Shown here: positions 27,038-36,035 of the stretch, piece by piece | Numbering within the stretch: the first letter of the stretch is position 1 | Layout: the number at the start of each line of letters is the position of its first letter | Source of the DNA: Hyphomicrobiales bacterium | GTDB taxonomy: Bacteria > Pseudomonadota > Alphaproteobacteria > Rhizobiales > Rhizobiaceae | NCBI GenBank assembly: GCA_900473045.1 | Contig: UCKS01000053.1 | Location: forward strand, 68,124 to 132,123 | Direction of reading: 5' to 3' | DNA: 64,000 nucleotides | Made by a program: the position numbers and the translations under genes | Notes under the pieces: generated by a model | Seen by the model: the letters and a program-made list of their open reading frames with translations, nothing else | Databases searched by the model: none | Told to the model about the DNA's origin: nothing

Positions 27038-27877
27038 TCAGGGGGTAACGTCGGTCTTGAACCACTTCATCGACAGAGTCTTGATCGTACCGTCGGCAAG
27101 TGCGGATTCGATCGCCTTGTTGAACATGTCGCGCAAGTCGGTGTCAGCCTGACGGATGCCGAGGCCTTCGCCGCTGCCGAAGATCGTGCCGCCGATTTCC
27201 GGCCCCGTGAAACCAAGCGTTCCATTGGACTTTTCAAAGGCGGAGATCAGGTAGACGGCATCGTCGAAAACGAGGTCGATACGGCCGCTCTCGAGATCGA
27301 GATCGCGCTCGGCGCCGGTCTTGTACTCGCGAACGGTGGCGACATCGCCGAAATTGTCATAGATGAACTTGGAATAGACGGTGGCTGCCTGGATGCCGAT
27401 GGTCTTGCCGGCAAAGGCCGCCTTCATCGCTTCGACTTCCTTGACGCCCGTCGCACCCGGATCGAGCTTGACGACCGTGCCGGTGCCGGCAGCGTTGGCC
27501 AGAGGGCTATCCTTCAGCGTCGCAAACGCGGCGTGCGTATGGGCATAAGGGATTGTGAAGTCGATGATCTTCTTACGCTCTTCGGTGATCGACAGCGCAT
27601 CCATGATGACATCGAATTTGCCGGCGTTAAGTGCCGGGATCATGCCGTCCCAGTCGGAAGCGACCAGCGTGCACTCGACCTTCATGTGGTCGCAGAGATA
27701 CTTGGCCAGCTCCGGCTCAAAACCACCGAGCGTACCGTCCGGATTGGTGAGATTCCACGGCGCGTAAGCGCCTTCAAGCGTAATGGTAACGGTCTTCCAA
27801 TCCTTGGCCTGAGCCATCGGAGCGGCAAGCGTGGCGAATGCGACGGCGCCAGCCATCAGAAATTTTGACAGGTTCAT
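27038..27877 (-). CDS. Periplasmic amino acid-binding protein of the ABC transporter
   Basis: A type II periplasmic binding protein of 279 residues with a signal peptide ending at AQA (about residue 24) and the family start VTITLEGAYAPWNLTNPDGTLGGFEPEL. The FDVIMDALSITEERKKIIDFTIPY segment is typical of Lys/Arg/Orn- and His-binding proteins. The ATG at 27877 is preferred since AGGA lies eight bases upstream; a GTG two codons earlier (27883) is possible. It is the first gene of the leftward operon and faces the GntR regulator across a 196-base gap holding a palindromic site. Confidence 0.9.
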   Translation of the reverse strand: MNLSKFLMAGAVAFATLAAPMAQAKDWKTVTITLEGAYAPWNLTNPDGTLGGFEPELAKYLCDHMKVECTLVASDWDGMIPALNAGKFDVIMDALSITEERKKIIDFTIPYAHTHAAFATLKDSPLANAAGTGTVVKLDPGATGVKEVEAMKAAFAGKTIGIQAATVYSKFIYDNFGDVATVREYKTGAERDLDLESGRIDLVFDDAVYLISAFEKSNGTLGFTGPEIGGTIFGSGEGLGIRQADTDLRDMFNKAIESALADGTIKTLSMKWFKTDVTP

Positions 27878-27978
27878 GTTCACGTTCCTCTGAGGTTTAT
27901 CTTCAACAACGTCCGCCGATCTACGCCGGCTTCACAAATAGCTTGATGAATAACGGGGTGAAAAAGGCCCCTGAACAT

Positions 27979-28003
27979 CCATGTTGTATATGGTACCATA
28001 TGC
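27979..28003. promoter_or_regulatory. Palindromic operator candidate between the binding protein gene and the GntR gene
   Basis: The 18-base sequence GTATATGGTACCATATGC at 27986-28003 is an inverted repeat with a single mismatch pair, and its core ATATGGTACCATAT is perfect. It overlaps CCATGTTGTATATGG (27979-27993), which recurs exactly at 28862-28876 after the regulator gene. A further half-site, ATGGTATGC, follows at 28012-28020. The position between divergent genes suits autoregulation and control of the transporter operon by the GntR protein. Confidence 0.6.
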
Positions 28004-28073
28004 TAATTTTTATGGTATGCAAGTAGGCGGCCGCATTTGAATGCAAAATTAATTCCGCCCAAGGAATGAGCAT

Positions 28074-28841
28074 ATGAAACGAAGCAACGACCAGAACGCT
28101 CCGTTAAAATGGGACACCAGCGATAGCGACGGGTCGCCGCTTTATGCAGGCGTCAAGCAGATGATCCTCGACCGCATCCAGAGCGGTGAATGGCCCCCCA
28201 AACATCGCGTCCCCTCAGAGAATGAACTGGTCGCGGAACTGGGCGTCAGCAAGATGACGGCGAACCGGGCACTCAGGGAGCTGGCAAGCGAAGGCGAACT
28301 GGTGCGCATCCAGGGCGTCGGCTCTTTCGTTGCCGAGCGCAAAGGTTATTCCGAGCTGTTCGAGGTGCGCAACATCGCCGATGAGATCGATGAGCGAGGC
28401 CATACGCATCAAGCATCTGTCGTGGTCCTGGCGCAGGAAACAGCGGCACCGGACGTTGCCGATGCGCTCGGATTATCGATCGGCGCACCGGTCTTTCATT
28501 CCCTGATCGTGCATAGTGAAAACGGCGTTCCCATCCAGATTGAAGACCGCTTCGTCAACCCGGAAGCCGCACCAGGCTACCTGGAACAGGATTTCACGGT
28601 GCAGACGCCGAATGCTTACTTGACAGCGGAAGCGCCTTTGAGCGGATCCGAGCATATCGTCGAAGCCGCCATGCCGCAGCCATGGGAATGTAAGCTGCTG
28701 GTGATCCTTCGTACCGAGCCATGTCTGCTCATTCGCCGCCGGACATGGTCATCGAAACGCGCCGTGTCTTTTGCCCGGCTAGTCTATCCCGGCAACCGGT
28801 ATCGGCTGGAATCACGCAGCGGGAAGATGACGGACGAGTGA
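28074..28841 (+). CDS. GntR-family regulator of the HutC subfamily
   Basis: The 255-residue protein has an N-terminal winged helix (residues ~22-88: YAGVKQMILDRIQSGEW, then SKMTANRALRELASEGELVRIQGVGSFV) and a UTRA domain (~105-250) ending VYPGNRYRLESRSG-like, as in HutC. It is clearly a paralogue of the HutC in this window. It is divergent from the seven-gene transporter/lyase operon and is the obvious local repressor, possibly sensing a urocanate-like or imidazole-type product. AAGGAATGAG precedes the ATG at 28074. Confidence 0.88.
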   Translation: MKRSNDQNAPLKWDTSDSDGSPLYAGVKQMILDRIQSGEWPPKHRVPSENELVAELGVSKMTANRALRELASEGELVRIQGVGSFVAERKGYSELFEVRNIADEIDERGHTHQASVVVLAQETAAPDVADALGLSIGAPVFHSLIVHSENGVPIQIEDRFVNPEAAPGYLEQDFTVQTPNAYLTAEAPLSGSEHIVEAAMPQPWECKLLVILRTEPCLLIRRRTWSSKRAVSFARLVYPGNRYRLESRSGKMTDE

Positions 28842-28861
28842 AGCGATCGCTAAAACACTCA

Positions 28862-28876
28862 CCATGTTGTATATGG
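28862..28876. promoter_or_regulatory. Second copy of the 15-base CCATGTTGTATATGG element
   Basis: This is an exact copy of the sequence at 27979-27993 and lies 21 bases after the stop codon of the GntR gene, before the convergent TetR gene. A downstream second operator could allow looping across the regulator gene, or could be a remnant of duplication, as the flanking bases are also similar. Confidence 0.45.
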
Positions 28877-28896
28877 AACTTCGGTAACTGCTTGAT

Positions 28897-29493
28897 TCAG
28901 TTCTGCTCGACGGTTTCGGGCCAGAATTGCAGCGCCATATCGATGACGCGGTAAAGCGCCGGACGGTCGGCACCGGACGCAGCCTGGATGGCCGTTCCCT
29001 GCGAAATCGTCATGATGTAGCGGGCAAGGTCGTAGGGCTCGTGCCCAGCGGGCAGGTCGCCCTCTTTTGCCGCACGCTCGAACCGTCTGCCCAGATCACG
29101 CTCGCCGCGTTGGCGGTTTTCAATCAGGCATTTCTGGATTTCGGCCGCCGCTTCGCTACACGCAAGTGCGCCGTTGATGCCCAGACAACCACTCGGGCCA
29201 GTTTCCGCGGTCTGTGAGTCGGCAAAGCCCCTCAAGATTCTCTCTGCGACGTCGCGCGCCTTCGGCTGCTTGAGCGCTTCATGGAAGAAATTCATCTTGG
29301 TGCGCTCGTAGCGCTCCAGTGCCTTGAGGAACAGGCCTTCCTTATTGCCAAAGACCCCGTAGAGGCTTGGCTTGGTGATGCCCATGCCCTCGGTCAGGTC
29401 TGTCAGAGACGTGCCCTCATAGCCCTTACGCCAGAACAGCTCCATCGCCGTTTCCAGGGCATCATCGACATCGAACTCTCTTGGCCGTCCCAT
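28897..29493 (-). CDS. TetR-family repressor of the RND efflux operon
   Basis: A 198-residue regulator with the TetR DNA-binding domain at residues ~6-52 (FDVDDALETAMELFWRKGYEGTSLTDLTEGMGITKPSLYGVFGNKEGLF) and a ligand-binding C-terminus with a cysteine pair (GCLGINGALAC). It is divergent from the MexEF/BepFG-type genes and two TACCGAWCGGTA palindromes lie between them, so it is the probable local repressor of the pump and of itself. The start is the ATG at 29493. Confidence 0.88.
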   Translation of the reverse strand: MGRPREFDVDDALETAMELFWRKGYEGTSLTDLTEGMGITKPSLYGVFGNKEGLFLKALERYERTKMNFFHEALKQPKARDVAERILRGFADSQTAETGPSGCLGINGALACSEAAAEIQKCLIENRQRGERDLGRRFERAAKEGDLPAGHEPYDLARYIMTISQGTAIQAASGADRPALYRVIDMALQFWPETVEQN

Positions 29494-29520
29494 GGGGTTG
29501 GGCCCTCCTGAATTTTTTTA

Positions 29521-29532
29521 TACCGATCGGTA
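29521..29532. promoter_or_regulatory. TetR-type operator 1 (TACCGATCGGTA)
   Basis: A perfect 12-base palindrome 28 bases upstream of the TetR gene start and 11 bases before a TTGACA element of the opposite promoter. A near-identical palindrome lies at 29575-29586. Such paired sites are typical of AcrR/BepR-like repressors. Confidence 0.7.
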
Positions 29533-29542
29533 CATAATTCGA

Positions 29543-29571
29543 TTGACAGCGATCGGTTTCAGAACTTATTT
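29543..29571 (+). promoter_or_regulatory. Putative sigma-70 promoter of the RND operon
   Basis: A perfect TTGACA at 29543-29548 is followed after 17 bases by TTATTT (29566-29571), a poor but possible -10 box. The element is flanked on both sides by TACCGAWCGGTA palindromes, so bound TetR repressor would block it. Confidence 0.45.
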
Positions 29572-29574
29572 CTA

Positions 29575-29586
29575 TACCGAACGGTA
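29575..29586. promoter_or_regulatory. TetR-type operator 2 (TACCGAACGGTA)
   Basis: A near-perfect 12-base palindrome that differs from operator 1 at one central base. It lies just downstream of the proposed -10 box and about 95 bases before the adaptor gene start, a position that would stop transcription initiation or elongation. A lone GATCGGT half-site lies between the two operators. Confidence 0.7.
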
Positions 29587-29680
29587 TTGAACGTCAATGC
29601 AACCCTCGCCCAAATCCTCCGCCTCCCACGAAGGACAACCGGCAGCCCTCCTCTCAGGGCAGAAATTCAGGACAACCGCC

Positions 29681-30901
29681 ATGTCATTCGGAACTTTCAA
29701 AACCAAACTCCTCACCACCGGCCTTGTGCTTGCCGTTGCGACCATTTCGCCGGCGATTTATTTCGACCTTCTGGGAAGCGCGGCTGGCAGCGGCAATGCT
29801 GCTGACGCATCGACCGCAGCACCTGTTGCGATCCCTGTCTCCGTTGCGGTCGTCGAAGCAAAGTCCGTAACCCAATGGAGCGAATTCTCGGGCCGCCTGG
29901 AGGCTGTCGATCATGTCGAGCTGCGCTCGCGCGTCCAGGGCGCCATACAGTCGGTGCATTTCCAGGAAGGTGCAATCGTTGAGAAGGGCGACCTGCTCGT
30001 CACCATCGATCCGGCGCCCTATCAGGCCGAGGTTGCCCGTGCACAAGCCAGCGTGACAGCCGCCGAAGCACGGGCTTCGCTGGCGCGCGTCGAGCTGAAG
30101 CGCGGCACGCAATTGCTGGCGTCCAATGCCGTGTCGCAAAGCGAAGTCGATCAGCGCAATAACGGTCTGGCCAGTGCGGAAGCGGACCTGGGCGCCGCCC
30201 GCGCCGTGCTGCAATCGGCAGCGCTCAATCTCGGCTACACCGAGATCCGCGCACCGATCACCGGCCGCGTTGGCAAGATCGAGATCACCGCCGGCAATCT
30301 GATCGCCGCCGGCCCCTCGTCACCGATCCTCACGCGCCTGGTATCCTTGAGCCCGATCTATGCCAGCTTCGAGGCCGATGAGCGAATCGTCTCCGGCATT
30401 CTCGCCGAACTGCCGGAGGGCGTGAATGCCCGCAACTTCATCGACCGTGTCCCGGTTCGCATGGATGTTGCCGGGTCGTCCGATGTGAGCGGCAAGCTTC
30501 AGCTGGTGGATAACAGCGTCGATCCCCAGAGCGGCACGATCCGTGTCCGCGCCGTGTTCGACAATGCCAATGGCGCCTTGATGCCAGGGCAGTTTGCCCG
30601 GTTGAGCCTGGGCCAGGCAAAGTCCGAGGACGCCGTGCTGGTGCACGAACGCGCCATCGGCACCGACCAGAACAAGAAATACGTCATGGTCGTCAAGCCG
30701 GACAACACCACCGAATACCGTGAGATCACCGTCGGCATGAAATCCGATGGCCTGCGGGTGGTGACAGCCGGATTGAAGGCTGAGGAACGTATTGTCGTCA
30801 ACGGCCTGCAACGCATCCGCCCCGGCGCGCTCGTGGCACCAGAAATGGTTTCCATGAAGCCGGCTGCCGATCCCCAGCAGCAAGCCTCGATAAGCAACTA
30901 A
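29681..30901 (+). CDS. RND efflux periplasmic adaptor (membrane fusion) protein, MexE/BepF type
   Basis: A 406-residue HlyD-family adaptor. It has an N-terminal membrane segment (~10-28), a barrel-sandwich/lipoyl part (FSGRLEAVDHVELRSRVQGA, ~68-87), a coiled-coil hairpin (~115-185) and the beta-barrel region with GQFARLSLG. It connects the inner-membrane pump to an outer-membrane channel. The ATG at 29681 is chosen because AGGACAA precedes it and the mature family begins here; the frame is open 28 codons further upstream. The pump gene follows after 39 bases. No outer-membrane channel gene is present nearby, so a shared TolC-like protein is presumably used. Confidence 0.88.
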   Translation: MSFGTFKTKLLTTGLVLAVATISPAIYFDLLGSAAGSGNAADASTAAPVAIPVSVAVVEAKSVTQWSEFSGRLEAVDHVELRSRVQGAIQSVHFQEGAIVEKGDLLVTIDPAPYQAEVARAQASVTAAEARASLARVELKRGTQLLASNAVSQSEVDQRNNGLASAEADLGAARAVLQSAALNLGYTEIRAPITGRVGKIEITAGNLIAAGPSSPILTRLVSLSPIYASFEADERIVSGILAELPEGVNARNFIDRVPVRMDVAGSSDVSGKLQLVDNSVDPQSGTIRVRAVFDNANGALMPGQFARLSLGQAKSEDAVLVHERAIGTDQNKKYVMVVKPDNTTEYREITVGMKSDGLRVVTAGLKAEERIVVNGLQRIRPGALVAPEMVSMKPAADPQQQASISN

Positions 30902-30940
30902 GCCTTTCTCCGGCATCTCAGCACAAGGGCGGATCACGCC

Positions 30941-33900
30941 ATGAATATCTCAAGATTCTTTATCGATCGCCCGGTTTTCGCGGGCGTTCTGTCCTTCATC
31001 ATCTTTCTGGGCGGCCTGATCGCCATGACGATCCTGCCGATCTCGGAATATCCCGATGTCGTGCCGCCACAGATCGTCGTTCGCGCCAACTATCCGGGCG
31101 CTAACCCGAAGGTCATTGCCGAAACCGTGGCAACGCCGTTGGAGGAATCGATCAACGGCGTCGAGGACATGCTCTATATGAGCAGCCAGGCGACCACCGA
31201 CGGCCTGATGACGCTGACGGTCACCTTCAAGCTCGGCACAGACCCCGATCAGGCGCAGCAACTTGTCCAGAACCGTGTCGGCCAAGCCGAGCCGCGGCTC
31301 CCGGAAGAAGTCCGCCGCCTCGGCATCACCACAATCAAAAGCTCCCCGGACCTGATGATGGTGGTGCACCTGACCTCGCCCGAAGGCCGCTACGACATGA
31401 CCTATCTGCGCAATTATGCGCTGATCAATGTCAAGGACAGGCTGGCCCGCATCGATGGCGTCGGCCAGGTCCAGCTGTTTGGCTCCGGCGACTATTCGAT
31501 GCGCATCTGGCTGGATCCGCAGAAGATGGCGCAGCTCGGCCTTTCCGCCTCCGATATCGTCAATGAAATCCGCGCCCAGAACGTCCAGGCTGCCGCTGGT
31601 GTCATCGGCTCATCGCCGAATGCGCAAGGGGTCGACCTGCAGCTTTCGGTGAATGCGCAAGGACGGCTGCAGAGCGAAGAAGAGTTCGGCGAAATCATCA
31701 TCAAGACAAGCCCAACTGGCGCCATCACCCGCCTGCGCGACGTCTCCCGCATCGAACTCGGTTCAGCCGAATACTCGCTGCGCTCGCTGCTCAACAACAA
31801 GCAGGCTGTCGCCATCCCGGTTTTCCAGGCTCCCGGCTCGAACGCCATCGAGATCGCCGACCAGGTTCGCGCCACCATGGAAGAGATCAAGGCATCGATG
31901 CCGCAGGATGTCGATTACGAGATCGTCTATGACACGACGCAGTTCGTCCGCGCCTCGATCGAGGCCGTCATCCACACGCTGCTCGAAGCCATCGCGCTCG
32001 TCGTCATCGTCGTCATCATCTTCCTGCAGACATGGCGCGCCTCGATCATTCCGCTGATTGCCGTTCCCGTCTCCATCATCGGCACCTTCGCCGTCATGCA
32101 GATGCTGGGCTTCTCGATCAACGCGCTCAGCCTGTTCGGCCTTGTGCTAGCGATCGGTATCGTCGTTGACGACGCGATCGTCGTCGTCGAAAACGTCGAA
32201 CGCAACATCGAGGACGGCCTTTCACCACGCGAGGCGACCTACAAGGCAATGACGGAGGTCTCCGGCCCGATCATCGCGATCGCGCTGGTTCTGGTCGCCG
32301 TCTTCGTACCGCTCGCCTTCATCTCGGGGCTCACCGGCCAGTTCTACAAGCAGTTCGCGCTGACGATCGCCATCTCGACCGTCATCTCCGCCTTCAACTC
32401 GCTCACCCTGTCCCCAGCGCTCGCCGCCCTGCTGCTGCGCGGCCATGATGCGCCGAAGGACCGTCTGACCCGGGTGATGGACTTCCTGTTCGGCTGGTTC
32501 TTCCGTGGCTTCAACGCTGTTTTCTCGCGCGGCTCGCGGGCCTATAGCTCCGGCGTCAAGGGCGTGATTTCGCGCAAGACCCTGATGATGGGCGTCTATC
32601 TGCTGCTCGTCGGCGCCACCGTATTCTTCTTCAAAGCGGTGCCCCCCGGTTTCGTACCGCCGCAGGACAAGCAATATCTGGTCGGCTTTACCCAGTTGCC
32701 GGACGGTGCCTCGCTTGACCGCACGGAAGAAGTCATCCGCCGCATCAGCGACATTTCCCTGAAGGTTCCCGGCGTCGAAAGCGCCATCGCCTTCCCGGGC
32801 CTGTCGATCAACGGCTTTACCAACTCCTCCAATGCCGGCATCGTCTTCCTGTCGCTGAAGCCTTTCGAAGAACGCACCACGCCGGACCTTTCGGCCGGTG
32901 CGATCGCCGGACGGTTGAACCAGGAACTCAGTGTCATCAAGGAATCCTTCAGCGCCATCTTCCCGCCACCGCCTGTCCAGGGTCTTGGCGCCATCGGCGG
33001 CTTCAAGCTGCAGCTGGAGGACAAGGCCGGACTTGGCTACGAAGCACTCGACGCAGCCGTGAAGGGTTTCATGGCCAAAGCCTATACGACGCCTGAACTG
33101 GTCGGCATGTTCTCCAGCTACCAGGTCAACGTTCCGCAACTCTATGCCGACGTCGACCGGGCGAAGGCCCGCCAGCTGAACGTTCCGCTGACGGAAATCT
33201 TCAACACGCTGCAGATCTATCTGGGCTCGGTCTATGTTAACGACTTCAACAAGTTCGGACGAACCTATTCCGTACGCGTACAGGCCGATGCCAACTACCG
33301 CGCCCAGGCAGAGGACATCGGCAAGCTCGAAGTCCGCTCCAGCTCCGGCGAAATGATCCCGCTGTCGGCGGTACTCAACGTCACCTCGAGTGCCGGTCCG
33401 GAACGCGCCATGCGCTACAACGGCTTCCTTTCGGCCGATATCAACGGCAATACGGCACCCGGTTTTTCATCCGGCCAGGCCCGCGCCGCCGTCGAGCGGA
33501 TTGCGGCGGAAACACTGCCAGCTGGCGTCACCTTCGAATGGACGGAACTGACCTATCAAGAGATCATCGCGGGCAATACAGGCCTGCTGATCTTTCCGCT
33601 GTCGATCCTGCTGGTCTTCCTGGTGCTGGCGGCACAATACGAAAGCCTAACACTGCCGCTGTCGATCATCATGATCATCCCGATGGCACTCCTGGCAGCG
33701 CTCGGCGGGGTCTGGCTGACCGGAGGCGACAACAACGTCTTCACGCAGATCGGTCTGATCGTGCTTGTCGGGCTGTCAGCCAAGAACGCCATCCTGATCG
33801 TCGAGTTTGCCCGTGAACTCGAATTCGAGGGGGCGACGCCGTTCGAAGCCGTCATCAAGGCCAGCCGCCTGCGCCTGCGCCCGATCCTGATGACCTCGAT

Positions 33901-34171
33901 GGCGTTCATCATGGGTGTCGTGCCACTCGTAATCTCGACCGGTGCCGGCGCTGAAATGCGCCATGCGATGGGTGTCGCGGTGTTCTCCGGCATGATCGGC
34001 GTGACGCTGTTCGGCCTGTTCCTGACGCCGGTCTTCTATACGCTCGTGCGTGCGATGACCGGAAACAGGCCACTGAAGAAAAGCGGGCATCATGCTGCCC
34101 CGCACGAGACAGCGAATGTCACGCAGTTGCACACGCAGCCGCTGCTGCCGGGCCTCGAAGCCGCCGAATAG
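30941..34171 (+). CDS. RND multidrug efflux transporter, HAE1 family (MexF/BepG-like)
   Basis: The 1076-residue protein has the HAE1 architecture: TM1 at ~10-30, a large periplasmic domain, TM2-6 with the proton-relay segment GIVVDDAIVVVENVERN (~405-421, two adjacent Asp), a second periplasmic domain and TM7-12 ending VALGVPLVIST-like and FYTLVRAM. LPISEYPDVVPPQIVVRANYPGA near residue 33 and the inserted phrase EDMLYMSSQATTDG match MexF and Brucella BepG more closely than AcrB. Expected substrates are drugs, plant phenolics or solvents. It ends 17 bases before a strong bidirectional terminator. Confidence 0.92.
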   Translation: MNISRFFIDRPVFAGVLSFIIFLGGLIAMTILPISEYPDVVPPQIVVRANYPGANPKVIAETVATPLEESINGVEDMLYMSSQATTDGLMTLTVTFKLGTDPDQAQQLVQNRVGQAEPRLPEEVRRLGITTIKSSPDLMMVVHLTSPEGRYDMTYLRNYALINVKDRLARIDGVGQVQLFGSGDYSMRIWLDPQKMAQLGLSASDIVNEIRAQNVQAAAGVIGSSPNAQGVDLQLSVNAQGRLQSEEEFGEIIIKTSPTGAITRLRDVSRIELGSAEYSLRSLLNNKQAVAIPVFQAPGSNAIEIADQVRATMEEIKASMPQDVDYEIVYDTTQFVRASIEAVIHTLLEAIALVVIVVIIFLQTWRASIIPLIAVPVSIIGTFAVMQMLGFSINALSLFGLVLAIGIVVDDAIVVVENVERNIEDGLSPREATYKAMTEVSGPIIAIALVLVAVFVPLAFISGLTGQFYKQFALTIAISTVISAFNSLTLSPALAALLLRGHDAPKDRLTRVMDFLFGWFFRGFNAVFSRGSRAYSSGVKGVISRKTLMMGVYLLLVGATVFFFKAVPPGFVPPQDKQYLVGFTQLPDGASLDRTEEVIRRISDISLKVPGVESAIAFPGLSINGFTNSSNAGIVFLSLKPFEERTTPDLSAGAIAGRLNQELSVIKESFSAIFPPPPVQGLGAIGGFKLQLEDKAGLGYEALDAAVKGFMAKAYTTPELVGMFSSYQVNVPQLYADVDRAKARQLNVPLTEIFNTLQIYLGSVYVNDFNKFGRTYSVRVQADANYRAQAEDIGKLEVRSSSGEMIPLSAVLNVTSSAGPERAMRYNGFLSADINGNTAPGFSSGQARAAVERIAAETLPAGVTFEWTELTYQEIIAGNTGLLIFPLSILLVFLVLAAQYESLTLPLSIIMIIPMALLAALGGVWLTGGDNNVFTQIGLIVLVGLSAKNAILIVEFARELEFEGATPFEAVIKASRLRLRPILMTSMAFIMGVVPLVISTGAGAEMRHAMGVAVFSGMIGVTLFGLFLTPVFYTLVRAMTGNRPLKKSGHHAAPHETANVTQLHTQPLLPGLEAAE

Positions 34172-34188
34172 GCACTACCGAGCAATAC

Positions 34189-34230
34189 AAATGAAAACGG
34201 CGCCGCAAACCAGCGGCGCCGTTTTCATTT
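34189..34230. terminator. Bidirectional rho-independent terminator
   Basis: AAATGAAAACGGCGCCG pairs perfectly with CGGCGCCGTTTTCATTT over an 8-base loop, with a GC core and T-rich (or A-rich) outer ends on both strands. It lies between the convergent RND pump gene and chemoreceptor gene and should end both transcripts. Confidence 0.9.
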
Positions 34231-34247
34231 AAACCGAGATCACTGGC

Positions 34248-36035
34248 TTAAAACTCTTCCCAGTTCTCCTGCGCCGGAGCTGCATTGCCGGAAAAGGCGC
34301 GGATCACCTGCCCGGCCATCTTGCGTGCCGGTGATGCGACCGGCCGGGAATGATGCCCTGCATCCACAGCGCGGGGTGCGCTCGCCTGTTGCCCGACCCG
34401 GAATTGACCGAGCAGCGAGAACAGGGCTTCCGCCTCGCGTGCCAGTCCATGGCTGGCGGCAGTCGATTGCTCCACCATGGCTGCGTTCTGCTGCGTGCCC
34501 TGATCCATGGCATTGACCGCATGGTTGATCTCTTTCAGACCGGTCGCCTGCTCTCTGGCGCCTTCGACGATGGCGATGACATTGCTGTTGATCTCCTGGA
34601 CCTGCTTGACGATCTCTTCCAGAGCCTTGCCGGTTTCGCCGACCAGCGAGACGCCGCTTTTGACCTGCTCGCCGGACGTGTTGATCAGTGCCTTGATTTC
34701 CTTGGCGGCCTTGGCCGAGCGCTGCGCCAGTTCACGCACTTCCTGGGCTACGACGGCAAACCCCTTGCCGGCATCACCCGCGCGCGCCGCCTCCACACCG
34801 GCGTTCAGCGCCAAGAGGTTGGTCTGGAAGGCGATGTCGTCGATCACGCCGATAATGTTGGAGATTTCGCGGGAGGAGTTTTCGATCTGTCCCATGGCTG
34901 TGATGGCATTGCGCACCACGGCTCCGGACCGCTCGGCATTTGCACGCGTTGCGGCGACCAGATGGCCGGCTTCCTCCGCCCTGCGGCTGGAGTCGGCAAC
35001 GGTCGTGGTGATCTGCTCGAGCGCTGCCGCCGTTTCCTCAACGGAAGCTGCCTGCTGTTCCGTCCGCTTCGATAGATCGTCGGCAGCGGACCGGATTTCC
35101 GTCGAGCCGGCCGCAATCGCCTGCGCGTTGGTGCCGACGGAGTGCATCGCCAACCGGAGCTTTTCCACCGCATCATTGAAATCGTGACGGACTTTTTCCA
35201 TCGTCGGCACAAACGGCCGATCGAGATTCTGGGTCAGGTCGCCGTCAGCCAGTCCCTTCAAGGCCTTCGCAAGCGTACCAACCGCGCCCATGCGCTCTGT
35301 CACATCCGTCGCAAACTTCACAACCTTGTAGACCTTCCCCTTGTCATCGACGATCGGGTTGTAGGCAGCCTGAATCCAGATCTCCTTGCCGCCCTTGCCA
35401 AAACGAAGGAATTCGTTGGCGGTGAATTCGCCGCGTCCAAGCCGTTCCCAGAACTGGCGGTACTCCTCAGTCTGGACATAGGCGGGATCGCAGAACATCC
35501 GGTGATGCCTGCCCTGGATTTCCTGCAGCTGGTAACCCAGCGCGCCACAGAAATTCTCGTTGGCGGTGAGGATTTCGCCCGTCGGGGTGAATTCGATCAC
35601 CGCTTGCGAACGCGAGACGGCGTTCAACTTGCCGGCATCCTCCACCGCCCTCTGCCGGACGGCCGTGATGTCGGTTGCGAACTTCACCACCTTGTAAGGC
35701 TTACCACCGCGGGACACCGGATTGTAGGAGGCCTCGATCCAGATCTCGCGGCCGCTCTTGGTGATGCGCTTGTATTGCTGCCGGTCGAATTCGCCACGGC
35801 CAAGCCTTCCCCAGAATTCGCGATATTCCACACTGTTTGCTTCGACTGGATCAACGAAAATCCGATGATGCTTGCCCTTGATCTCCGCAAGCTCGTAGCC
35901 CAATGCCGCGCAGAAATTTGGGTTGGCGTTGAGGATGTTACCGCTGAGATCGAATTCGATAATCGCCTGTGACTTGTGCATCGCAGCCAGAACAGCTGCG
36001 GTATCGCCACCAAAACGTGGGAAAAGCCTGCTCAT
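34248..36035 (-). CDS. Soluble methyl-accepting chemotaxis protein with two PAS domains
   Basis: A 595-residue chemoreceptor without membrane helices. Two tandem PAS/PAC repeats occupy about residues 15-125 and 135-250; each contains [12 protein letters not shown] or [12 protein letters not shown], a GRHHRMF-type phrase and [10 protein letters not shown] short HAMP-like linker (~255-300) leads to the methyl-accepting signalling domain, with the hairpin tip [17 protein letters not shown]. The C-terminus is NWEEF, close to the NWETF tether that binds CheR/CheB. The ATG at 36035 has AGGAGG six bases upstream. PAS-type soluble receptors usually sense redox or oxygen; the ligand here is unknown. 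Confidence 0.9.
   Translation of the reverse strand: MSRLFPRFGGDTAAVLAAMHKSQAIIEFDLSGNILNANPNFCAALGYELAEIKGKHHRIFVDPVEANSVEYREFWGRLGRGEFDRQQYKRITKSGREIWIEASYNPVSRGGKPYKVVKFATDITAVRQRAVEDAGKLNAVSRSQAVIEFTPTGEILTANENFCGALGYQLQEIQGRHHRMFCDPAYVQTEEYRQFWERLGRGEFTANEFLRFGKGGKEIWIQAAYNPIVDDKGKVYKVVKFATDVTERMGAVGTLAKALKGLADGDLTQNLDRPFVPTMEKVRHDFNDAVEKLRLAMHSVGTNAQAIAAGSTEIRSAADDLSKRTEQQAASVEETAAALEQITTTVADSSRRAEEAGHLVAATRANAERSGAVVRNAITAMGQIENSSREISNIIGVIDDIAFQTNLLALNAGVEAARAGDAGKGFAVVAQEVRELAQRSAKAAKEIKALINTSGEQVKSGVSLVGETGKALEEIVKQVQEINSNVIAIVEGAREQATGLKEINHAVNAMDQGTQQNAAMVEQSTAASHGLAREAEALFSLLGQFRVGQQASAPRAVDAGHHSRPVASPARKMAGQVIRAFSGNAAPAQENWEEF

Noticed and set aside
28862-28876. CRISPR or transposon end as explanation for the repeated 15-base element
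   Set aside because: Only two copies are seen, with no spacer array, transposase or target duplication; their positions around a regulator gene fit operators better.
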